From the NCBI GenBank assembly GCA_900549155.1, contig URNF01000013.1, positions 1 through 27,292 on the forward strand: a stretch of 27,292 nucleotides of DNA, given 5' to 3'. The notes below the pieces were generated by a model, which did not search any database, had not been told where the DNA came from, and saw only the letters and a list, made by a program, of their open reading frames with translations. This document shows, one piece after another, positions 22,583-27,292 of this stretch. Position 1 is the first letter of the stretch. Each line of letters begins with the position of its first letter. This DNA is from an uncultured Oscillospiraceae bacterium (GTDB lineage: Bacteria > Bacillota > Clostridia > Oscillospirales > Acutalibacteraceae). Both the position numbers and the translations under genes were made by a program.

Positions 22583-25559
22583 ATACGGAAACATCGGTAT
22601 AATACAAATTAAAATACATCTCGCCGTGCACACCGTGGGTGCACTTGCCGGAAAACCGCACCGGAATATACGCACCGCTGCCCGAAAGAATGCGATAGCA
22701 CGCGGACATCGCCTCGCCCTCAGCCATCCGTTTGGCGCTCTCCTTCGCCGTGTCCCTGTCGGCGGGATGCACGCCGTTTAGGATGTTCTTTCCATAGACA
22801 GCCATGATCTGCTGTGTGTCCATGCCGAGCATTTTCTGCATACCGGTGCTGATATATTCCGCAGAGAACACGCCGTCCGCCGTGCGCTTCAGACGCACAA
22901 AGCCACCGGGAATGCCCTCTGCCGTTTCAAGAAACTTCTCCTTTTCGCGGTTGATCTCATCGGTGAGATTGCGGCGCGTCAGCAGCACCGCAATGTAATC
23001 GCCGAGCGCCGCCAAATGCCCCAAATGGCGGACATAGCACGTCGGGTTGTCCACGCCGACAAAGCCGACAAGCCGCCCGTCAACCCGCAGCGCCGCCATG
23101 ATCGCCGTGTGAGCCCCACGCGCCTGCAACAACTTCCACAGGGGCGGATTGTCCCTTTGCAGCGTCTTCTCATTTTCGAACACCAAACAGCGCTGCTCCT
23201 GCAGCAGCGCAAGGCAGGGTGCGAGCGTTGCCATCGGCACCTTCTGCAGGTTTTCCTTCACGCTGTTGACACCTGCCGCGCATACCTCATAGGTGTTGCA
23301 GGCGGTATCTCCCTGCATCTCCATGACAAATGCCCGCTTGCCCGCAAAATAGCTGCAGATCTTTTCAAGCGTTCCGATGATCGCCTTTTCGCAGTCGGGC
23401 TGCGCCAGAATCTCTTGTGCAAACGCATTGAGAAATTTCAATTCCTGATTTTTTGCCTTTTCCTCGGTGATGTCGGTGGCAATGCCGAGGAGCACATCGT
23501 CACCGATGCCGTCCAGCGACATCAGTGAGTTGATATACCGCACCCATATCACGCTGCCGTCGCGGCGCACAGCACGAAATTCGTGCGTGACGGTTTTCTT
23601 TTCGCTCAGCACCGTTTCCACGGCAGTCATTGCCTTGTCATAGTCCTCGGGAAAAATAAGATTGTTGATGTCGCACACCTCGGTTTCGTATTGCTCCTTG
23701 GTATAGCCGTACATCTTGTAAAAGCCATTGTTAATATAGATGACCTTCATGTGTTTGCGGTCGTCAAACAGCGTCGCCGTGACGGCGGCGCGCAAATTGC
23801 TCATGATGAGATCCAGCTGCCGCGCCATGTTGCGCTCATTTATCTGCGCCGTGCGCTGCGCGGTGATGTTGGAAATGACGGAATAGAACAGATAGCGGTC
23901 ATCCGTGCGGGCGATCATGCGCACCGTAACGCGCAGATACTCCGCACAGTTGTCGTTGAACACCTTGACCTCGCAGGTCGTTTCCTCCTGATTGTTGATG
24001 GCTTTCCTGATGCAGCCAAACAGCACATCACGGTCGGCGTCATTCATAAACTCGGAGATCTTCACCATCGACGCCTCTTTATCGCGCCCGACAACACCGG
24101 CAAGCTCGCGGATATACCGATCGTTGATCCGCAGCACTTCCGTTTTCCCCTTATAGTATTCGAAAACGCACGCGCCGCCGACATAGCTGTTGAAAATGAG
24201 CGTGTCCATGGAACGCGGGTTCCAAAATTCGCTGCTGTCGAACGTTTCCAGCGTGTGCAGGCGTGAAAGTTCGGTCTCCTTTTTACAGTCGAAACACGCC
24301 TGTTCAAATTGTGAGACCGACATGGGACGGGCATAGAAATAGCCCTGTATGTAATAGCACCCGATGGATTTGAGATAATCCGCCTGCGTCTTGTCCTCTA
24401 CACCCTCGGCAATTACTGCCATGCCGAGCCACTTCGCCATGCGCACGACCGACTCAATGATGTCCCCCGCGCGGCACTGATTTTTCGTGTTTTCAAAGAA
24501 CTTCATGTCCAGCTTCAAAACGGCGGCGGGCACATCCTTCAGGGCGTTGAGCGAGGAATACCCGCTGCCGAAATCATCGATCTCAAAAAGAAAGCCGCAA
24601 CGGCTGAGCTGTACAACCTTGTCGATGATCGTTTTGGGGAAATCCGCAAAGGCGGACTCGGTGATCTCAAAGCGTAAAAGATTCGCAGGGACGGTATATC
24701 TCTCGGTGAGTGCGATCACATCCGAAACAAACCGCTCCTGCAAAATATCCTTTCTGGACACATTGACCGACAGCGGCACCGGCTGTTTCTCCTCGTCGAT
24801 CCAGCGCCGCAAAAGCGCACACGTCTGCTCCCATATGGCATAATCCATGCGATAGATAAACCCGTTTTCCTCGAAAACGGGGATGAACTCCGCCGGAGGC
24901 ACATAGGTGCCGTTCTGATTCCAACGCACCAGCACCTCTGCGCCGATCATCGCGCCGGTTGCGTGGTTATACTGCGGCTGCAGCCACGGCTCAAACTGCC
25001 CCAGCGTGAGCGCCTTTTCCATCTCCGCCTCAATGCGCTGGCGGTGCACCAGCTTGGCGCTCAGCGTGTCGTCATAATATTCAAAGCGCTTGTCATACAG
25101 CCCGCGAATGGCGTCGCCCGCGATCTTGGCATAGCTGTACATTTCCTCGATCGTCATGGCGGACGATGCCACCACATAGCGTCCCACCCGTATGTGCAGG
25201 CGCCGGGAAATGCACGGCGGCGTCACCGCCGTCTCATAGGTTCGACCAGCGGTGGCACTGTTGATCACGGACAACGGATACAAAAGCACGAAATCGTCCG
25301 CGGCGATGTGTCCGCAGATGCCGCCGACCTCATCCATGCGGCGGCGGAAGGTCTGCGCGATGTGACAAAGCACCTGATCGCCGATTTCCACGCCGTACTG
25401 TCCGTTGATATATTTGAAATTGTCGATGTTCGGGCTGGAGAGGATATAATAGCCGGCGTCGTGGCTGTCAATCATCTGCCGCGCCTTTTCGGAAAATGCT
25501 TCCTTATCATAGACGCCCTCGAACCGTCTGTCGGTTTTTGCATCCGCCACACGCCTCAC
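22581..25559 (-). CDS. Cytosolic c-di-GMP phosphodiesterase: degenerate GGDEF, intact EAL, then PAS-PAS-GAF-PAS
   Basis: The protein has 992 residues from the GTG ending at 25559. An in-frame GTG ending at 25607 lies inside the predicted promoter spacer, so it is rejected; the exact start remains uncertain. No membrane helix is seen. Residues 10-165 form a GGDEF fold whose active-site loop reads AADDF (86-90), so cyclase activity is unlikely. Residues 175-425 are an EAL domain with the catalytic set present: E208 (AEVL), N266, E298, D328/D329 (IDDFGSGYSS), K349, E385 (AEGVE) and Q405. PAS units lie at about 445-565 and 582-700, a GAF-like unit at about 705-860, and a final PAS at about 870-992. 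It should cleave c-di-GMP to pGpG, tuned by cytosolic signals. Sensors after the catalytic part reverse the usual order. Confidence 0.92.
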   Translation of the reverse strand: MRRVADAKTDRRFEGVYDKEAFSEKARQMIDSHDAGYYILSSPNIDNFKYINGQYGVEIGDQVLCHIAQTFRRRMDEVGGICGHIAADDFVLLYPLSVINSATAGRTYETAVTPPCISRRLHIRVGRYVVASSAMTIEEMYSYAKIAGDAIRGLYDKRFEYYDDTLSAKLVHRQRIEAEMEKALTLGQFEPWLQPQYNHATGAMIGAEVLVRWNQNGTYVPPAEFIPVFEENGFIYRMDYAIWEQTCALLRRWIDEEKQPVPLSVNVSRKDILQERFVSDVIALTERYTVPANLLRFEITESAFADFPKTIIDKVVQLSRCGFLFEIDDFGSGYSSLNALKDVPAAVLKLDMKFFENTKNQCRAGDIIESVVRMAKWLGMAVIAEGVEDKTQADYLKSIGCYYIQGYFYARPMSVSQFEQACFDCKKETELSRLHTLETFDSSEFWNPRSMDTLIFNSYVGGACVFEYYKGKTEVLRINDRYIRELAGVVGRDKEASMVKISEFMNDADRDVLFGCIRKAINNQEETTCEVKVFNDNCAEYLRVTVRMIARTDDRYLFYSVISNITAQRTAQINERNMARQLDLIMSNLRAAVTATLFDDRKHMKVIYINNGFYKMYGYTKEQYETEVCDINNLIFPEDYDKAMTAVETVLSEKKTVTHEFRAVRRDGSVIWVRYINSLMSLDGIGDDVLLGIATDITEEKAKNQELKFLNAFAQEILAQPDCEKAIIGTLEKICSYFAGKRAFVMEMQGDTACNTYEVCAAGVNSVKENLQKVPMATLAPCLALLQEQRCLVFENEKTLQRDNPPLWKLLQARGAHTAIMAALRVDGRLVGFVGVDNPTCYVRHLGHLAALGDYIAVLLTRRNLTDEINREKEKFLETAEGIPGGFVRLKRTADGVFSAEYISTGMQKMLGMDTQQIMAVYGKNILNGVHPADRDTAKESAKRMAEGEAMSACYRILSGSGAYIPVRFSGKCTHGVHGEMYFNLYYTDVSV

Positions 25560-25589
25560 GCTCCGTTTCCTGAAAAATCCTACACACTC

Positions 25590-25618
25590 AGTATAGCGAA
25601 TCGGCACCGTTTATGCAA
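25590..25618 (-). promoter_or_regulatory. Promoter of the c-di-GMP phosphodiesterase gene
   Basis: On the minus strand: TTGCAT (complement of 25613-25618), a 17-base spacer and TATACT (complement of 25590-25595). Transcription would begin near 25583, about 24 bases before the GTG at 25559. Confidence 0.7.
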
Positions 25619-25630
25619 TCTTTTTTATAT

Positions 25631-27232
25631 TTACAGCGCCGAAAGCGCCCATTCGCCGCATTTCACGCCGTCCACGGCGGCGGAAAGGATGCCGCCCGCA
25701 AAGCCCGCACCCTCGCCGCAGGGGAAAATGCCCCGCACGGGTGACTGTCCGCCCGCGTCGCGCGGCAGATGCACGGGCGAGGACGAGCGCGACTCGACGC
25801 CCGTGAGCAATGCCCCCGCCGCGTCAAAGCCCGCGATCTGCCGTCCGAACAGCGGCAGCGCCGCGCGCAGACTGTCGCAGACGGCGGGCGGAAGGCATGC
25901 GGCAAGATCGCAATAGGTCACGCCCGGACGATAGGACGGCTGCACATCCGTCGCCCCCGTCGACGCGCGCCCTCCCAGAAAGTCGCCGACCGTCTGCGCC
26001 GGTGCGCGATATTGCCCGCCGCCGACCGCAAAAGCCGCCCTTTCCCATTTTTTCTGAAACGCAAAGCCTGCCAGCGGGTGGTCGCTTTCATAGTCCGCCG
26101 ACCCGACCCCAACAAGCAGCGCACTGTTGGAATTTTCTGCGTCACGCGCGTGGGCGCTCATGCCGTTGACGACAAGCCGTCCCTCTGCCGACGCTGCGGC
26201 GATCACCTCGCCGCCGGGGCACATGCAGAAGGTATACACCCCTCTGCCGCCCGCAGGACGGCAGGAGAGCTTATAGTCCGCCGCGCCCAGCGCCGGATGT
26301 CCCGCAAAAGCGCCGTATTGGCTGCGGTCGATGTCCCGCCGCCGATGCTCGATGCGCACGCCCATGGCAAACGGCTTTTGCTCCATCGGCACGCCGCGGC
26401 GGCAAAGCATTTCCATCGTGTCGTCCGCGCTGTGTCCGATCGCCAGAATGAGCGCCGTGCAGGGAATTTCCCGCGCGCCGTCGGGCGTTTGCACCGAAAC
26501 GGCGCAGATTGCCCCATCCTTCACCGCAATGTCCGCAAGGCGATGGGAAAACAGCACCTGTCCGCCGAGGCTTTCGATCTCTTTGCGGATGGCTTTCACC
26601 GTTTCGCGCAGGCGGTCGGTGCCGATGTGCGGCTTTGCCTGCCACAAAATTTCTTTCGGCGCGCCCGCTGCCGCGAGCGTTTCCAAAACAAAGCGGCAGC
26701 GCACATCCTTTATGCCGGTCGTGAGCTTGCCGTCGGAAAACGTCCCCGCGCCCCCCTCGCCGAACTGCACGTTCGATTCGGGCGAAAGCACGCCCGTTGC
26801 GCGAAAGCGCTCGACGTCCGCCTGCCGCCTGTCCACGTCGACGCCGCGTTCGAGAAGCAGCGGCATCGCCCCCGCTCTTGCCAGCGTCAGCGCAGCAAAC
26901 AGTCCCGCAGGGCCGCTCCCCACCACAACGGGCGGGATCGCAGGCGGCGTTTTGCGGGGTGTCGGCGCGATATAGGGGTGCGGTGTGTGCACCGAAACGG
27001 CGGGATCGTGCGCCCGTTTACACAGCGCCGCCGCATCCCCGCGCACCGCAATGTCCACCGTGGCGGTGAAATGCACACGGTCCTTTTTTCTGGCATCCAC
27101 CGATTTTTTCACCAGTCGGCAGCTTTCCGCCTCGCCGTCCCGCAGCCGCGCGCGCTTTTTTGCGGCGGCAAAGATCGCCGCCTCGTCGGCGGAAAGCGGC
27201 ACGGAAAGGGTGCTGACGCGTAGATAGGTCAT
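25631..27232 (-). CDS. FAD-dependent dehydrogenase/oxidoreductase, COG2509 type
   Basis: This 533-residue protein starts at ATG 27232 with AAAGGAG upstream, overlapping the stop of the preceding gene (ATGA). A ~95-residue N-terminal alpha-beta domain precedes the dinucleotide fold VVVGSGPAGLFAAL (102-115), then LLLERG (125-130). Next come NVQFGEGGAGTFSDGKLTT, a second conserved run ALILAIGHSADDTMEML, YTFCMCPGGEV with two cysteines, and the C-terminal FAD site GIFPCGEGAGFAGGI. This is the usual layout of the widely conserved but poorly characterised 'uncharacterised FAD-dependent dehydrogenase' family. The substrate and electron acceptor are unknown. No redox partner is present in the window. 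Confidence 0.93.
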   Translation of the reverse strand: MTYLRVSTLSVPLSADEAAIFAAAKKRARLRDGEAESCRLVKKSVDARKKDRVHFTATVDIAVRGDAAALCKRAHDPAVSVHTPHPYIAPTPRKTPPAIPPVVVGSGPAGLFAALTLARAGAMPLLLERGVDVDRRQADVERFRATGVLSPESNVQFGEGGAGTFSDGKLTTGIKDVRCRFVLETLAAAGAPKEILWQAKPHIGTDRLRETVKAIRKEIESLGGQVLFSHRLADIAVKDGAICAVSVQTPDGAREIPCTALILAIGHSADDTMEMLCRRGVPMEQKPFAMGVRIEHRRRDIDRSQYGAFAGHPALGAADYKLSCRPAGGRGVYTFCMCPGGEVIAAASAEGRLVVNGMSAHARDAENSNSALLVGVGSADYESDHPLAGFAFQKKWERAAFAVGGGQYRAPAQTVGDFLGGRASTGATDVQPSYRPGVTYCDLAACLPPAVCDSLRAALPLFGRQIAGFDAAGALLTGVESRSSSPVHLPRDAGGQSPVRGIFPCGEGAGFAGGILSAAVDGVKCGEWALSAL

Positions 27233-27292
27233 ACCGTTTCTCCTTTGAGCAGCATCAAAATTCCTCTTGCGGCGGTCGCGGCGCTCGACGCC
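27229..27292 (-). CDS. C-terminal end of an unidentified upstream gene (partial)
   Basis: On the minus strand an open frame enters from the window edge and ends with TGA (27229-27231) overlapping the ATG of the FAD-dependent dehydrogenase. It encodes 20 residues, ending ARGILMLLKGETV, an alanine-rich helix. The ATGA overlap and the ribosome binding site for the next gene inside it indicate a translationally coupled real gene. Too little is visible to name it. Confidence 0.6.
   Translation of the reverse strand, partial: ASSAATAARGILMLLKGETV

Noticed and set aside
25769..27223. A 484-codon plus-strand frame opposite the FAD-dependent dehydrogenase
   Set aside because: Arginine/histidine-rich shadow of a gene with clear FAD-binding motifs.
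1..27292. CRISPR arrays, transposons, phage genes, tRNA or rRNA genes
   Set aside because: No regularly spaced repeats, transposase or integrase motifs, or RNA-gene sequences were noticed on either strand.

Overview
The window looks like a chromosomal segment from a moderately GC-rich Gram-positive member of the Clostridia, most likely an Oscillospiraceae/Ruminococcaceae-type gut commensal. This is inferred from the gene content: AGGAGG-type ribosome binding sites, a LytTR/GHKL two-component pair, a clostridial DUF6054-type protein, InlB-type repeats, a PPxTG sorting signal and a TupA-like ATP-grasp enzyme. No rRNA, tRNA, CRISPR array, insertion sequence or phage gene was seen, and no gene-free stretch exceeds about 210 bases.

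Layout. (1) 1-1192: the 3' part of lysS, a lysyl-tRNA synthetase with a fused C-terminal tRNA-binding domain, closed by a strong palindromic terminator. (2) 1258-3260: a translationally overlapping LytTR response regulator and a GHKL-type membrane histidine kinase, closed by a terminator. (3) 3361-11567: a co-directional locus with one small cytosolic protein followed by surface or exported proteins. These are a 1637-residue secreted multi-Ig-like protein, a membrane-tethered protein (A1), two small secreted proteins (M1, M2), a second tethered protein (A2, similar to A1), and a protein with a PPETG sortase-type anchor. The last ~115 residues of the giant protein match the body of M1 and M2, so one uncharacterised beta-rich module occurs three times. 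GC-rich hairpins without T-runs bracket the M1-M2 pair. A strong terminator closes the locus. This is the best candidate for an undescribed system: a surface assembly probably controlled by the adjacent two-component pair.

(4) 11678-13273: a single polypeptide fusing a nitrilase-type amidohydrolase to a glycerophosphodiester phosphodiesterase. It converges with (5) 13360-14652, a membrane-anchored lipase-like alpha/beta hydrolase. (6) 14727-15536: a YbaK/ProX-type tRNA-editing deacylase converging with a DUF6054-type protein.

(7) 15747-19988: a four-gene polysaccharide operon behind a near-consensus promoter: a WbpO/TviB-type UDP-sugar dehydrogenase, a WbpP/TviC-type epimerase, a TupA-like ATP-grasp enzyme and a GT2 glycosyltransferase. 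Together they suggest an aminouronic-acid glycan whose carboxylate may be amidated. (8) 20113-22542: a separate transcript with a GtrII-like membrane glucosyltransferase and a ChbG/YdjC deacetylase. (9) 22581-25559 (minus): a cytosolic c-di-GMP phosphodiesterase with a degenerate GGDEF, an intact EAL and C-terminal PAS/GAF sensors. (10) 25631-27232 (minus): a COG2509-type FAD-dependent dehydrogenase, overlapping the last 20 codons of an unidentified upstream gene that leaves the window.

Taken together, most of the window concerns the cell surface (secreted protein assembly, glycan modification, lipid-headgroup hydrolysis) with two signalling inputs (the two-component pair and c-di-GMP turnover). 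All functions are read from the sequence and from family knowledge; no database search was run.
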